A model generated the notes under the pieces. The model searched no databases, had not been told where the DNA came from, and saw nothing but the letters and a program-made list of their open reading frames with translations. Positions 25,980-35,825 of a stretch of 52,600 nucleotides of DNA are shown here, one piece after another. The first letter of the stretch is position 1. Each line of letters begins with the position of its first letter. This DNA is from Thermodesulfovibrionia bacterium (GTDB lineage Bacteria > Nitrospirota > Thermodesulfovibrionia > UBA6902): contig JAGVNU010000091.1 in assembly GCA_020053105.1 (NCBI GenBank), forward strand, positions 1 through 52,600, in the 5' to 3' direction. The position numbers and the translations under genes are program-made.

Positions 25980-26130
25980 CTCTTTTCACCTCCTCTCCAA
26001 AAAATTTAAAATTCGTAAAAGAATTATAACCATCTTTGACATAAAGATAAAGGAAAAAATACGGGATGTCATTTAACTATGAACTACACAGAAACTGAGC
26101 TTCGAGGACTTCTGCCTATTTGATTTTCTA

Positions 26131-26388
26131 TTACAGCCCGCTATTCTGCCCGTTCGCAAAAACCTGGATCTTTTCATTCGCAAAGGCTACTATGTCTCCC
26201 GAAAATATCTTTTTCCTTTTCCGGGTCTCAACCTCACCGTTTACACGCACGAGTCCCTCGCTGATCACAAATTTTGCTTCGCCGCCGCTTTGGACCATGT
26301 CCCCGAATTTTAAAACCATGTACAACTCAATAGGCAGGCTCCCTACCTTAACCGCACGGATGTTTTCAGTGTCATCTTTATTCGTCAT
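26131..26388 (-). CDS. S4-domain RNA-binding protein (YbcJ-like)
   Basis: 85 residues from MTNKDDTEN; a TTG five codons earlier has no SD. The S4 domain spans nearly all of it (LPIELYMVLKFGDMVQSGGEAKFVISEGLVRVNGEVETRKRKKIFSGDIV), the form seen in YbcJ and RlbA-like single-domain proteins that bind structured RNA. The remaining C-terminus is FANEKIQVFANG. It is followed 38 bp upstream on the same strand by the RNase D gene, so an RNA-processing operon is plausible. Confidence 0.85.
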   Translation of the reverse strand: MTNKDDTENIRAVKVGSLPIELYMVLKFGDMVQSGGEAKFVISEGLVRVNGEVETRKRKKIFSGDIVAFANEKIQVFANGQNSGL

Positions 26389-26440
26389 TGGTTCCCGCAA
26401 CAACGATTCGGGCGAAGGAAGAGCCGCCTGTCTTCTGCAT

Positions 26441-27298
26441 TTATTTAATCGCTCTGGTTGCTGTTCTAAGCTCTTGTAATATGTCCTGAATTAAATCCAC
26501 ACCGATCTTTTTTGAAAACCGGAGCTTATCAATGAATGCCGGAGCTTCAACTATATTGATTAAATCGGCCTTCTGGATGACATTATGAGGCGCCATATTA
26601 ATCAGCTTTGCATACTTTTCTCTGATATCAAAAACCTTGCGGAAAACGGCCTTTTTACCATTACGAAGTCTGCTGTACCCGTTTATCTTTCTGTATTTGT
26701 CTTCAGGGTCCCTGGTGTAATCTTTGTTCTGGATTTGTAAATTCTTCAATAAAAAAGGCTCCAGCAGTTTCTTTGCGTACAGTTTTGCTAAAATGACATC
26801 TTTCAGAGCCAGCAGGTATATTACGTCATTGATAGAATAATCAATTGCATCGTCGGATATAGGTCTTTTCCCCCAATTATGTTTCTGATATTTTTTTTTC
26901 TTTTCCAGGAAAATTCCAAGCTCATAAGCAATTAAAGAATGGAGGTCCTTTTTGTCATAATCAAGAAGGTCGGCCGCCGGTCTTAAATCCAGTATCGATT
27001 TTATTTCTATATCAGCAGTGTTTTTAAGTAAAGACAGGTCGCTCCCTGCATCATACATTACTTTCAGAATGTCCGTGTTCTCAAAGAGAAGTTTAAGGGT
27101 ATCAACGTCTATATTGAATGGATCAATAATTATATTGTTTACGCCATCGAAGATTTGTGTTAAGCATAATTTTTCTCCGTAAGCATGCAGATTGGACTCT
27201 GCTTCTATATCCAGTGCGATAATATGAAGCCCTTTCTCTTCGAATTTCTCCAGGTATGATCGAAGTTCGGCCTCGTTTTCAATTTTGATGTAATTCAC
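26441..27298 (-). CDS. Ribonuclease D-like 3'-5' exonuclease
   Basis: DEDDy exonuclease: Exo I ALDIEAESN, Exo II YDAGSDLSLL, Exo III YSINDVIYLL (Y-x3-D), with the catalytic D and E in order, and a C-terminal ~80-residue HRDC-like helical region (VFRKVFDIREKYAKLINMAPHNVI). 285 residues from the GTG at 27298, chosen for the GGAG eight nt upstream; a TTG 24 nt earlier is the alternative. Trims the 3' ends of stable RNAs. Near the S4 gene on the same strand. Confidence 0.85.
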   Translation of the reverse strand: MNYIKIENEAELRSYLEKFEEKGLHIIALDIEAESNLHAYGEKLCLTQIFDGVNNIIIDPFNIDVDTLKLLFENTDILKVMYDAGSDLSLLKNTADIEIKSILDLRPAADLLDYDKKDLHSLIAYELGIFLEKKKKYQKHNWGKRPISDDAIDYSINDVIYLLALKDVILAKLYAKKLLEPFLLKNLQIQNKDYTRDPEDKYRKINGYSRLRNGKKAVFRKVFDIREKYAKLINMAPHNVIQKADLINIVEAPAFIDKLRFSKKIGVDLIQDILQELRTATRAIK

Positions 27299-27424
27299 AA
27301 ATATCTCCAGTCCGGTAATCAATCATTAATATAATAACAGACCTCGGTAAAAGCAGTATTCGCTGCATTCAGGGAAAAGCGGCTCGACATTAAGTACCTG
27401 CTCTTGTTCCCCTGCGTCGCCTGT

Positions 27425-27985
27425 TTATTTACCAGCAGGTTTGAATGAACGCTCAAACAGCTCATCAATAGCCTGCCTGCCTTCATCGCTCAGATAACGC
27501 GTGCCCGTAACGGCTATTGTTTTATGAGATATGACCGGATCTCCCGTTATCCATTCACTATGTACCCAGGATACCCACTCTTTCCTGTCCTGCTCAAAAA
27601 GGTGAACAGGGCGGTTAAATAACTTTGCCAGCTCCACGCCCCAGCCCGTGCCGCCCTTGACTGTTCCATTTGACAATAACCAGCCCACTGCAAAGACCTG
27701 GTAACCGTTATTAACGATATGGAACAACACCTGAAAAATCTTCTGCATCATGGGAGTTGTGGCAAATGAACGCTCCATGCGTTTCCTTATGATGTCCGGT
27801 CCGACGCCGCCGCGGGACAGCTCCTCATCAGACAGTATTTTCAGTCCTTTGTCACGGCTTATTTCATGCCCTTCAAAATTAAATGTTACTTCCCGAAGGC
27901 CCCACTTCTCCGCAGCCTCTCCGAAATACTCTTCCGTGCCTTTATGACCGCCGGTATACATTATTACTTTTTTAGGATCTAACAT
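27425..27985 (-). CDS. SLOG/Rossmann-like nucleotide-binding protein, unknown
   Basis: 186 residues, SD AAAGGAGAAG. N-terminal VIMYTGGHKGTEEYFGEAAEKWG and the mid-region FAVGWLLSNGTVKGGTGWGVELAKLFNRPVHLFEQDRKEW have the look of the SLOG superfamily (LOG, DprA, Smf): a glycine-rich nucleotide loop GGTGWGVE, an alternating strand-helix pattern, then a TIAVTGTRYL strand. The exact family is not known to me. Members of the superfamily sense or cleave nucleotides. Stand-alone gene. Confidence 0.6.
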   Translation of the reverse strand: MLDPKKVIMYTGGHKGTEEYFGEAAEKWGLREVTFNFEGHEISRDKGLKILSDEELSRGGVGPDIIRKRMERSFATTPMMQKIFQVLFHIVNNGYQVFAVGWLLSNGTVKGGTGWGVELAKLFNRPVHLFEQDRKEWVSWVHSEWITGDPVISHKTIAVTGTRYLSDEGRQAIDELFERSFKPAGK

Positions 27986-28080
27986 GCTCTTCTCCTTTCA
28001 TGTTTTCTACAATGCCATTGTATAGAATACAGGAAAGAATTTTCATTTGTAAAATTAGTTCTTCCGGGACAATAGTTATG

Positions 28081-28178
28081 AGGAATGACTGCGGTCATTC
28101 CCGCGGTCTTGTGCTGGAATCCGGAAGCAGCTGGTTTTAATAAATGCTGGATTCCAGATTTAACTTCGAAAATGACAG
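28081..28178. repeat. Degenerate GGAATGAC/GTCATTCC interspersed repeat
   Basis: GGAATGAC-tgcg-GTCATTCC forms an 8-bp inverted repeat, followed by GGAATCC ... GGATTCC and finally ATGAC at the far end. This is the layout of the common palindromic repeats (CGTCATTCCCGC...GGAATCC) scattered between genes in many environmental bacteria. It lies in the gap before a lipoprotein gene. Confidence 0.55.
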
Positions 28179-28204
28179 AGGGACCTTATAGTACGACAAC
28201 AATT

Positions 28205-28687
28205 TCATTTCTTACTCTTCTCAAGGACAGCATTCACATACCCGATCAGTTTACCTTCGATATACCCTTTTGACTGGCATTCTACCCATCCTATGAATGT
28301 ATCATTGAACCACAATGACGCCCTGTATGAGGCACTGATATGTATCGATGTTTTGCTGTTATCTGTTTCTTTAATGGACGTGCTGAATTTACCGAGGATA
28401 TCACGATAAACATAAAGTCCGCCCAGGGCTCCGCAGTCGCAATAATCCGACAGATACTGGAAGCCCTCGTAAGGCACCTTTATTTCTTCCGTTTCTATCA
28501 TGCCCGGATCATCAGTCCCCTTTCTTACTGGTATCTTCTCTTTATCAAAAAATTCTTTTACCGGACCGGATATCCCATCATACTTTGCGTTAAAGGTCCC
28601 GGTGGACTGAACATCATGCAGTACAGGCGGCACAGTTACGCAACTTACAACAAAAAAACACAATGCAATCAGTAACCATATCTTCAT
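28205..28687 (-). CDS. Lipoprotein, unknown function
   Basis: 160 residues from MKIWLLIALCFFVVSC; the lipobox FVVSC with Cys16 predicts lipidation. The SD-like GAAGG precedes this ATG. The mature part has IPVRKGTDDPGMIETEEIKVPYEG, YCDCGALGGLYVYRDILGKF and IHISASYRASLWFNDTFIGWVECQSKG with a Cys pair; no family is recognised. It is monocistronic, with PGM starting far upstream on the same strand. Envelope-located by inference. Confidence 0.75.
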   Translation of the reverse strand: MKIWLLIALCFFVVSCVTVPPVLHDVQSTGTFNAKYDGISGPVKEFFDKEKIPVRKGTDDPGMIETEEIKVPYEGFQYLSDYCDCGALGGLYVYRDILGKFSTSIKETDNSKTSIHISASYRASLWFNDTFIGWVECQSKGYIEGKLIGYVNAVLEKSKK

Positions 28688-28829
28688 TGTCAGGCCTTCT
28701 TCATAAAAAGTGCTGTCCAAGTTGACATTGTATCAAGTATTTGATTTATAACAAAGTATTTATATTAACGGCGTATTTCGGATTATTCTTTACCAGATAT
28801 GTTCAAGCGGGGTGAATGTGCATCTGCTA

Positions 28830-30458
28830 TTATAGTCCCAGTGCTTCCCTGGTCATTTTTTCCGCGGTCGCAAACACGGCCTTTTTCCCTTCCTCTGTCC
28901 TTGCCTCAATATAAAACCTCACCTTGGGCTCTGTGCCGGATGGTCTTATCATCAACCATGACCCGTCATCAAATACCAGCTTGGTGCCGTCCACGGTAAT
29001 AACATCTTTTATGGTCCGTTGGTCCCCGTTTATACTGACGGTGCTTCCCTCTTTATACTTCTCCCTTATTGATGAAAGCTTATTGACAAGTATTTCCCCG
29101 GCAAGGGCACGGTCCACCTCAATGCCGGACCGGTCTGGATAGTAGTGTCCGAACTCGTCCATGATGTCTTTCAGGTATACGCTCAGGTTTTTGCCTGTCA
29201 CCGCCATCATTTCAATGGCTATCAGTATTCCGAACAGGGCGTCTTTCTCAAGAGTATGGTTGAAGCCGGATATGCCGTCTGACTCTTCAAAACAGACAAT
29301 GGCCCTCTCCCTGGCATTCCTTAACATATACGGCCTGAAATTCTTGAACCCGACCCTGGTCTCCCTGACAGGAATGTTTAATTTCTTTGCTATGGCGTTT
29401 ACCAGATTGCTCGTTCCCACTGATTTAGCCGCTACTCCCGATATGCCTTTGTGAACATGAAGAAAGTGCAAGGCCATCGCGCCGAAATAGTTCATTGGAA
29501 TTATCATGCCTTCATCTGCGTGGCGAATACGGTCGCCGTCCGGATCAAGGATTACTCCAAGTTTATATGATGCAGTGCCTTTCGTTAAAATATCACACAG
29601 ACCCTTCATATTGCTGTCGGAAGGCTCGGGAGCTACCCCTCCAAAAAGATAATCATCCTCTGTGCGCAGATATTTTATCTTATGGGTTTTACCTATGATC
29701 CTCTCGATGCGTCCCCTGGTTGCACCGTGAACGTTATCAATGCATATGACACAGTCCTCTCTTTCAATAAATTCCCTGATCTTTTGAATGTCCAGAGTTT
29801 TTCTCTCAGCAATGTATTTCATATACAGGTCTGTCAGGTCTATTTTTTCAACATGCTCAGGCTCCACTGTATCGAGTGCCCGGGATTCATTCATCATCCT
29901 GTTGGCGATCTCTTCAATTCTCGCTGTAATTTCAGTGCCTGCAGGGCCGCCGTCCGAGGGATTAAATTTAAAACCTCCGTAATTTGCAGGATTGTGAGAG
30001 GGCGTAAGATTGATTGAACACGCGGCATTCAGCATCTCTATCCCCGATGAAAATTCAGGGGTGGCTGCCTCTCCCGCATACCACGTCTTTATCCCGTCCT
30101 GCTGGAGCAGCCCGATAACTTCCCTGGCAAAATCAGGACCGAGAAACCGGTTATCGTGACCGACGATCACGCCCCTTTTCTTTATATCTTCAAAATCAGA
30201 TACCCCCATGGCCTTAACAACGGAAGGATCGTTTTCCTTAAACATCCTGATGATCGCTGAAGCCACTATCCGTACATTGTTAAATGTATAATCCGTGCCT
30301 ATCTCACCCCTCCATCCCGAGGTGCCGAACACAACTTTTGTCGGCGCATTATTTTCCCTGGCAAACTTCTCTATCGTTGACAGTAAGCCTCTGCTTCCGG
30401 AAGCATCCGACAGTATTGCCTTCCAGCAGACGGCTGCGCTTTCAAATCCGTAGGTCAT
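28830..30458 (-). CDS. Phosphoglucomutase/phosphomannomutase
   Basis: 542 residues of the alpha-D-phosphohexomutase superfamily. Residues: catalytic phosphoserine loop INLTPSHNPANYGG, metal loop DPDGDR, sugar-specificity EESDGISGFN, and phosphate-binding RPSGTEPKVRFY. TPSHNP replaces TASHNP. The N-terminal insert and ~540-residue length fit the group I PGM-like enzymes. It interconverts hexose 1- and 6-phosphate for glycogen, LPS and exopolysaccharide precursors. The second ATG of ATGATG is favoured by the AGGAGG spacing. Confidence 0.93.
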   Translation of the reverse strand: MTYGFESAAVCWKAILSDASGSRGLLSTIEKFARENNAPTKVVFGTSGWRGEIGTDYTFNNVRIVASAIIRMFKENDPSVVKAMGVSDFEDIKKRGVIVGHDNRFLGPDFAREVIGLLQQDGIKTWYAGEAATPEFSSGIEMLNAACSINLTPSHNPANYGGFKFNPSDGGPAGTEITARIEEIANRMMNESRALDTVEPEHVEKIDLTDLYMKYIAERKTLDIQKIREFIEREDCVICIDNVHGATRGRIERIIGKTHKIKYLRTEDDYLFGGVAPEPSDSNMKGLCDILTKGTASYKLGVILDPDGDRIRHADEGMIIPMNYFGAMALHFLHVHKGISGVAAKSVGTSNLVNAIAKKLNIPVRETRVGFKNFRPYMLRNARERAIVCFEESDGISGFNHTLEKDALFGILIAIEMMAVTGKNLSVYLKDIMDEFGHYYPDRSGIEVDRALAGEILVNKLSSIREKYKEGSTVSINGDQRTIKDVITVDGTKLVFDDGSWLMIRPSGTEPKVRFYIEARTEEGKKAVFATAEKMTREALGL

Positions 30459-30711
30459 CATTCCTCCTGAGCAAAATTACTATAATTACATAATATCTTT
30501 TTCTCCTGCCTGGACACCCCCTGTAGCGGTCTTTGACCGGGGAGAGACACAGCCTTGCACCTGCAGAAGAAATAGCCCGGAACCCGGTATAAGATACATA
30601 TTATCATATGAATTATTCAATATGAATTTTTTCTATCTGTTTTGGATAAAACAATAAATTATGCTGACCGCGCGCCTCGGCAGTGCAGAGGTTATATCGA
30701 ATTATAAATTT

Positions 30712-32190
30712 TCAAGATGAAGCATAGGCATAATTATTGTAAGCCATCAATGTCAGGATCGTAGATATTCTCACGCGTTTATGAAATACCTTCGGCAGTA
30801 TGCTGAGAATAAACCGTGACCTTTTGAAGTTCAATGAAAAAAGCAGGGTAAAGAGCCTTAAAGCAAACAGCAGCCGGTATCTGAACCTTATGGGATCAAC
30901 ATCGTTTGAATGCCTCCAGAAATCATTGCCCCAGTAATACATGAGCTTTTCATAAATGGAACCAAACGAATAAACTTCCCTGAGCACCCGCTTATGACCT
31001 TCCAGCAGCTCCTCCGGGGACATGCGTGCGGGAGAAAATACAACGCTTTTCGCATCGTACTTGTCCCAGTCTTTATGTAGAATCCGGCCCTCTTCTTCAA
31101 GACGTTTAAAAAGCCTCGTGCCCGGAAACGGGGTCATGATATTGATCAGCGGCATCAGAAGCCGCGTATCATCAATGAAATCTATAAGCTCATCAAAGGA
31201 CGCCTGAGTGTCCGAGTCATAGCCCAGGATAAAGGAGCCGTGCACCAATATCCCGAAGGACTGGATTCTTCCGATTGCCTCATAATAGTCATGCCGGAGG
31301 TTGATCCCCTTGTCCATGGCGGCAAGATTTTCCCTCGATACCGACTCAAGTCCGATTAAAATAGAGCCGCACCCGCTGTCTTTCATTAATCGGAGGAGCT
31401 CATCATCCTTTGATATATTTATTGAGGCCTGGCACGACCAGTTGATATTATGTTTTTTCAATGCGATAAAAAGTTCCCGCGCGAATTTCTTATTTGAAAT
31501 AATATTATCATCGGCAAAGAATATGGACCGCTTCTTGTACGTGGCCTTTGTTCCGACAATGTCCTTTATCTCCTGCAAAACCTGATCTATGGTCCTGTTC
31601 CTGATCTTCTGGCCGTCATAGGCATGGACCGAGCAGAATTCACAATGAAACGGGCACCCCTTCGTAGTCTGAACAATATCGGAAAAATATCTGTCTTTCG
31701 AGAGGGCGGTCCTTACCGGAACGGGGAAGGCAGTTAAATCCGCCTTCTTCTCAGCTTTATATATCCTTTTCAGATCCCCATTCCGGGCATCCTCTAAAAG
31801 GGTGTGCCATACCTCTTCAGCTTCACCGACCACTATGGAATCACTGTGCATGAGGGCCTCTTCACTGCACATCGAAGGATGTATCCCCCCAAGGATGGTT
31901 TTCACGCCTCTCTGCCGGAAGGCTTCAGATATCTGATAGGCCCTTTTTGCAAACATGGTCCTTACACTGATCCCTGCCAGGTCCGCGCCACAGCCGTAGT
32001 CAATGTCTTCTATGTTTTCATCAAACACCCTGATCTCATGCTCCGGCGGAGTCAATGAAACAAGAGTGGGAACGGCAAGAAGATAAGAAAAATATTTCCT
32101 TGAGAGCAGAAACCCTGAGAAGAATTTATAATCGTAAAAACTCTTACCGGTATCAGAGCTGTTCTTTGGAATAACTAAAGCGATCTTCAT
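30712..32190 (-). CDS. B12-binding radical SAM protein (DUF4070 type)
   Basis: 492 residues from MKIALVIPKNSS. A B12-like alpha/beta domain (GISVRTMFAKRAYQISEAFRQRGVKTILGGIHPS; the DxHxxG cobalamin motif is absent) is followed by the radical SAM core with the 4Fe-4S cysteines in TTKGCPFHCEFCS (C-x3-C-x2-C). The C-terminus (MSPEELLEGHKRVLREVYS) is DUF4070-like. Relatives include HpnP-type hopanoid methylases and tetrapyrrole-modifying enzymes. The substrate is unknown. The frame runs 43 codons further 5', but the ATG at 32190 matches the family N-terminus. Confidence 0.85.
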   Translation of the reverse strand: MKIALVIPKNSSDTGKSFYDYKFFSGFLLSRKYFSYLLAVPTLVSLTPPEHEIRVFDENIEDIDYGCGADLAGISVRTMFAKRAYQISEAFRQRGVKTILGGIHPSMCSEEALMHSDSIVVGEAEEVWHTLLEDARNGDLKRIYKAEKKADLTAFPVPVRTALSKDRYFSDIVQTTKGCPFHCEFCSVHAYDGQKIRNRTIDQVLQEIKDIVGTKATYKKRSIFFADDNIISNKKFARELFIALKKHNINWSCQASINISKDDELLRLMKDSGCGSILIGLESVSRENLAAMDKGINLRHDYYEAIGRIQSFGILVHGSFILGYDSDTQASFDELIDFIDDTRLLMPLINIMTPFPGTRLFKRLEEEGRILHKDWDKYDAKSVVFSPARMSPEELLEGHKRVLREVYSFGSIYEKLMYYWGNDFWRHSNDVDPIRFRYRLLFALRLFTLLFSLNFKRSRFILSILPKVFHKRVRISTILTLMAYNNYAYASS

Positions 32191-32343
32191 AATTGATTTA
32201 AAAGTGTACCATACGTCATCAGGACAAAAACAGCAGGCAGTGATGCTGACGGATATATACACATTGTGGTCAGTTCTTGACTTCCTTTTATATTTTGCTA
32301 TACCTTTACTGTTGATCACCCGATACTGTGTCCCGGAGGAGAC

Positions 32344-33075
32344 TTGGCAAGAAACAAAATGTACTTATACGGAAAGAATTCCGTTCATGAACGATTAAAG
32401 TCAGATCCCGGAAGCATCCGGCAGGTATATCTGCAGGACAATTTTAATGCGCCGCATATTACCGACCTGATAAAGGCCTGCAAAATTCCCGTCAGGGTGG
32501 GAAGCGAAAATGATCTTCTGAAAATCAAACGCGCTGACCGTCTCCAGGGAATCGTTGCGGAAGTGTATAAATATCAATACACGCCATTAGATGAACTGCT
32601 GAGCGGGCCGGGTGAAAAGCGGAACTCTCTGATTTTTCTGGACAACCTGAATGACCCGCATAACCTGGGCTCGATAATACGCATCGCCGCGTGCTTCGGG
32701 GGCCTTGGGCTCGTGATTCCTGAACACAGTTCAGTTGAGGTCAATGAAACGGTCATTCATGTGGCCTCAGGAGGAGAGAATTTTGTCCCTGTATCGCAGG
32801 TCACAAATCTGTCAGCGGCCCTGTTGAAGGCCAAAAAGGCCGGTTACTGGGCCGTAGGCACGGTCGTTGAAGACGGAGAAGATTTGAACAGGGTCTCCCT
32901 GCCCTTTCCGCTCGCGCTCGTACTGGGCTCTGAAGGAAAAGGTGTGCGGTACGGGATCCAAAAGCATCTTGACATGAAGGTGACACTGCCTATGAAAGGT
33001 GCGCAGCTTTCATTTAATGTTGCCATGGCATGCGCGATCTTCTGCCACGAGATAGCAAAGCAGCGGGGTGATTAA
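32344..33075 (+). CDS. rlmB: TrmH-family 23S rRNA 2'-O-methyltransferase
   Basis: 243 residues, TTG start with SD GGAGGAG five nt upstream (ATG at 32359 is the alternative). The N-terminal SpoU_sub_bind domain (GKNSVHERLKSDPGSI, LQGIVAEVYKYQY) is followed by the SpoU methylase with motif 1 LDNLNDPHNLGSIIRIA, motif 2 LVLGSEGKGVR and motif 3 LPMKGAQLSFNVAMACAIF that form the trefoil knot. It methylates a ribose in 23S rRNA (RlmB type) or tRNA. Convergent and overlapping by 4 bp with the truncated PAS gene. Confidence 0.92.
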   Translation: MARNKMYLYGKNSVHERLKSDPGSIRQVYLQDNFNAPHITDLIKACKIPVRVGSENDLLKIKRADRLQGIVAEVYKYQYTPLDELLSGPGEKRNSLIFLDNLNDPHNLGSIIRIAACFGGLGLVIPEHSSVEVNETVIHVASGGENFVPVSQVTNLSAALLKAKKAGYWAVGTVVEDGEDLNRVSLPFPLALVLGSEGKGVRYGIQKHLDMKVTLPMKGAQLSFNVAMACAIFCHEIAKQRGD

Positions 33076-33752
33076 CAATTTATTGCGCAACCTGCGTGTC
33101 CAGGGCCTCTCTCACTTTTTTCAGGAGGGCAACGAATGTAATCATGTATGCGCCTCTGTGAATCCAGAGTGAAAAGGTTGATCACCTTTGAATGAAGCAG
33201 TTCGGAATGTGTATATCCTGAAATGTCCGCCATACGCTGGTTCAGATCGAGGATTATCGAATTCTCGTGGATAAAAACACCGTCAAAGCCCTTATCAAGC
33301 AGGATCCGGAAACGCTCTTCGCTCTCCCGCAGTGATTCTTCCACCTTCTTGCGCCCGGAGACATCACGGAGGATAACAAGCGTGAAAGTTTCTCCGCTCA
33401 ATTCATAAGTAGAGACATGAACATCCATGTCAAAAACAGTCCCGTCTTTTTTCAGCCCGCGCGTTTCATAGGCAGACGGGGCGTCGTCTCCTGCTGCCCT
33501 GCGTCTTACATTTTCAAGGACCCTTTCACGTTCATCAGGGGCAATAAGATCAAGAATCGGCCTGCCGGCCAGCTCTTCAATGTTCGCGTACCCAAAGAGT
33601 GAAAGATAAGCGGGATTCACAAAATCATGGACACCGTTTTTAGATACGCCAATGGCATCAACCGATCTTTCAATGATGGCCCTGAACCGGATCTCATTAT
33701 CGCCTGCCCGGTCAACTTTACCGTCCTGGTCCGGTTTCTTCTCATCCCTCAT
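33072..33752 (-). pseudogene. Truncated PAS-PAS sensor gene
   Basis: 226 codons from MRDEKKPDQDG (SD GGGAG). The first PAS domain is complete (~20-135, ending ILRDVSGRKKVEES), but the second (~145 on) breaks off after SKVINLFTLDSQRRIHDYI. The sequence then runs into 18 unrelated residues. No kinase, GGDEF or other output follows. In the +1 frame across the junction a quite different stretch, LWIHRGAYMITFVALLKKVR, runs to a stop after TQVAQ. The gene looks like a deletion remnant of a longer PAS sensor joined to the tail of another gene. Possibly still makes a PAS-only protein. Confidence 0.6.
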
Positions 33753-33863
33753 TGCAATCTCCCTATTTAGAAGCTGCCCTATTCTAATTCCTTTTGCATT
33801 ATATGGAGTTCTTATCGGCAATTGGCATTCTTCCGGCCTGGATCATAACTGGTAAAACAGATT

Positions 33864-35777
33864 TCAGCCTGCCGCCCTCTCCGCATCTTTTACCATCAAT
33901 CTGCTTATAGTATTTGCAAAAGCAGTCGGGTCCTTGGGCTTTGAACCTTCCAGCAATAATGCCTGGTCATAGAGGAGCTTTATGTATTCTTCAAGGACCA
34001 CGCTCTTCTGCTCCTTCTCGAACAGCCTGTTCATGGCCTCAAATATCGGATGGGCCGGGTTGATTTCGAGGATACGCTTGTTTTGAGGGATGTCCTGCCC
34101 CATGGATTTCAGCAGCTTCTCCATTTGCGGGTCCATGTCCATCTCATCGCCTACGAGACAGCATGCAGTATCTTTAAGTCTGCCCGATAGCCGGACGTCT
34201 TTCACATCATCCTTAAGCTGGTCCCTGATAAGTTCAATAAGCGCCTTGAACTTCTTCTTCGTCTCTTTCTTTTCCGCCTCTTTTGATTTATCAAGATCGA
34301 TCTCGCCCTTGACGGCGGACTTGAATTTTTTACCCTTGTACTCCAGGCCGGTGGCTATAAAATCATCAACTTCATCAAGCATCATAAGCACATCGTATCC
34401 TTTCTCCTTAAACGCCTCAAGGTAAGGAGAGTTCTTTGCTTCCTCATAAGACGTGCCTGTTATGTAATAAATTTCCTCCTGGCCTTCTTTCATACCGTCA
34501 ACATATTCCTGCAGTGATATATATAAATCGGCGGTCTTATTCATTGACTGAAACAGGAGCAACTCGGAAATCGCCTCCTTCCTTGAAAAATCAAAATGTA
34601 TCCCCTCTTTTAAAATTCTGCCGAATTCCTTGTAGAACGAGAGATACCTGTCATATTCATTCTTCTTCATCTCGCCCAATGTATCGAGGAGTTTTTTCGT
34701 TATGCTTTTATTTATAATTTCAACCTGCCGGTTGGACTGCAGTATCTCCCTTGACACGTTCAGGGGGAGGTCTGACGAATCAATAACTCCCTTAACGAAC
34801 CTCAGGTACCTAGGAATAAGTTGCTCGCAGTGCTCCATGATCTGGACCCTTTTCACATACAGCGTCGGCCCCATCTTGTAGTCTTTATAGTAAATGTCAA
34901 AAGGCATATTTGAAGGAATATAGAGTAGAGCTACAAACTCGGAGGTCCCTTCTGCCTTGTAGTGGATGACCTTCGCGGGGTCCATGAAATCATGGGACAC
35001 ATGTTTATAAAACTCCTTGTATTCTTCCTCGGATATATCGGCCTTGTCTTTGAGCCAGATGGCCTTTCTCGAATTCAGGGTCTCTTCCTCTTTTATCTTG
35101 ACCTTCTCTCCTTTTTTCAGGGTGCTGTCCTGTTCCTTCTCAACGTCCATGACAACAGGATGTTCAATGTAGTCAGAGTATTTTCTGATTACGCCCCGGA
35201 GCTCCCATTCTTCAAGATATTTCCTTTCATCCTCTTTTAGATGCAAAGTCACATCCGTGCCCTTCCCTTCTTTCTCCGTGTCCTCAACCGTAAAGCGGCC
35301 GTCGGCAGAGGATTCCCATTTGACGGCTTTTTTGCTGCCGGAGCCGGCCTTTCTTGTTACGACAGTCACCTTGTCGGCCACCATGAATGATGAATAGAAC
35401 CCTACGCCAAACTGGCCTATGAGCGCCGGGTTGTCCTTTACCTCTTTGCTCTGAAGGGCGGCAAGGAACTCCTTTGTACCGGAATGGGCGATTGTCCCAA
35501 GTGATCTTATTATTTCATCCTTGGTCATGCCGGTCCCGTTGTCGCTTAGTGTCAGTGTTCCGGCTTCTTTGTCTGCCGTCAATTTGATCTTCCACTCCCT
35601 GTCATTCTCCATAAGACTGCTGTCTGTCAGGGATTCATACCTCGCCTTATCAATCGCATCCGATGCATTTGATATCAACTCCCGCAGGAATATCTCTTTA
35701 TGGGAATAAAGCGAATGGATCATCAAATCGAGCAGCTGTTTGACCTCGGTCTTAAATTCAAGGTTTTCTTTTGTCAT
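33864..35777 (-). CDS. htpG: Chaperone HtpG (Hsp90)
   Basis: 637 residues, full length. The N-terminal GHKL ATPase carries SNASDAIDK, DNGTGMT, GTIAHSGTKEF and GQFGVGFYSSFMV. The middle domain has VDSSDLPLNVSRE- and Arg/Lys-rich VKRV; here the motif reads KGVIDSSDLPLNVSREILQ. The C-terminal dimerisation domain ends normally. SD AAGGAG is seven nt before the ATG. A sigma-70-like promoter lies at 35826. The Hsp90 chaperone remodels client proteins in the cytoplasm. Confidence 0.97.
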   Translation of the reverse strand: MTKENLEFKTEVKQLLDLMIHSLYSHKEIFLRELISNASDAIDKARYESLTDSSLMENDREWKIKLTADKEAGTLTLSDNGTGMTKDEIIRSLGTIAHSGTKEFLAALQSKEVKDNPALIGQFGVGFYSSFMVADKVTVVTRKAGSGSKKAVKWESSADGRFTVEDTEKEGKGTDVTLHLKEDERKYLEEWELRGVIRKYSDYIEHPVVMDVEKEQDSTLKKGEKVKIKEEETLNSRKAIWLKDKADISEEEYKEFYKHVSHDFMDPAKVIHYKAEGTSEFVALLYIPSNMPFDIYYKDYKMGPTLYVKRVQIMEHCEQLIPRYLRFVKGVIDSSDLPLNVSREILQSNRQVEIINKSITKKLLDTLGEMKKNEYDRYLSFYKEFGRILKEGIHFDFSRKEAISELLLFQSMNKTADLYISLQEYVDGMKEGQEEIYYITGTSYEEAKNSPYLEAFKEKGYDVLMMLDEVDDFIATGLEYKGKKFKSAVKGEIDLDKSKEAEKKETKKKFKALIELIRDQLKDDVKDVRLSGRLKDTACCLVGDEMDMDPQMEKLLKSMGQDIPQNKRILEINPAHPIFEAMNRLFEKEQKSVVLEEYIKLLYDQALLLEGSKPKDPTAFANTISRLMVKDAERAAG

Positions 35778-35825
35778 ACAAGTAAACTCCTTAATTTCAA
35801 ATAGATTTATGCAAACAACATATTT

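Noticed and set aside
30480..30711. Structured-looking gap between the phosphomutase and radical SAM genes, tested as 6S or SRP RNA
   Set aside because: A GGTC-TTT-GACC stem is present, but the conserved 6S bubble or SRP GGAAGG loop is not.
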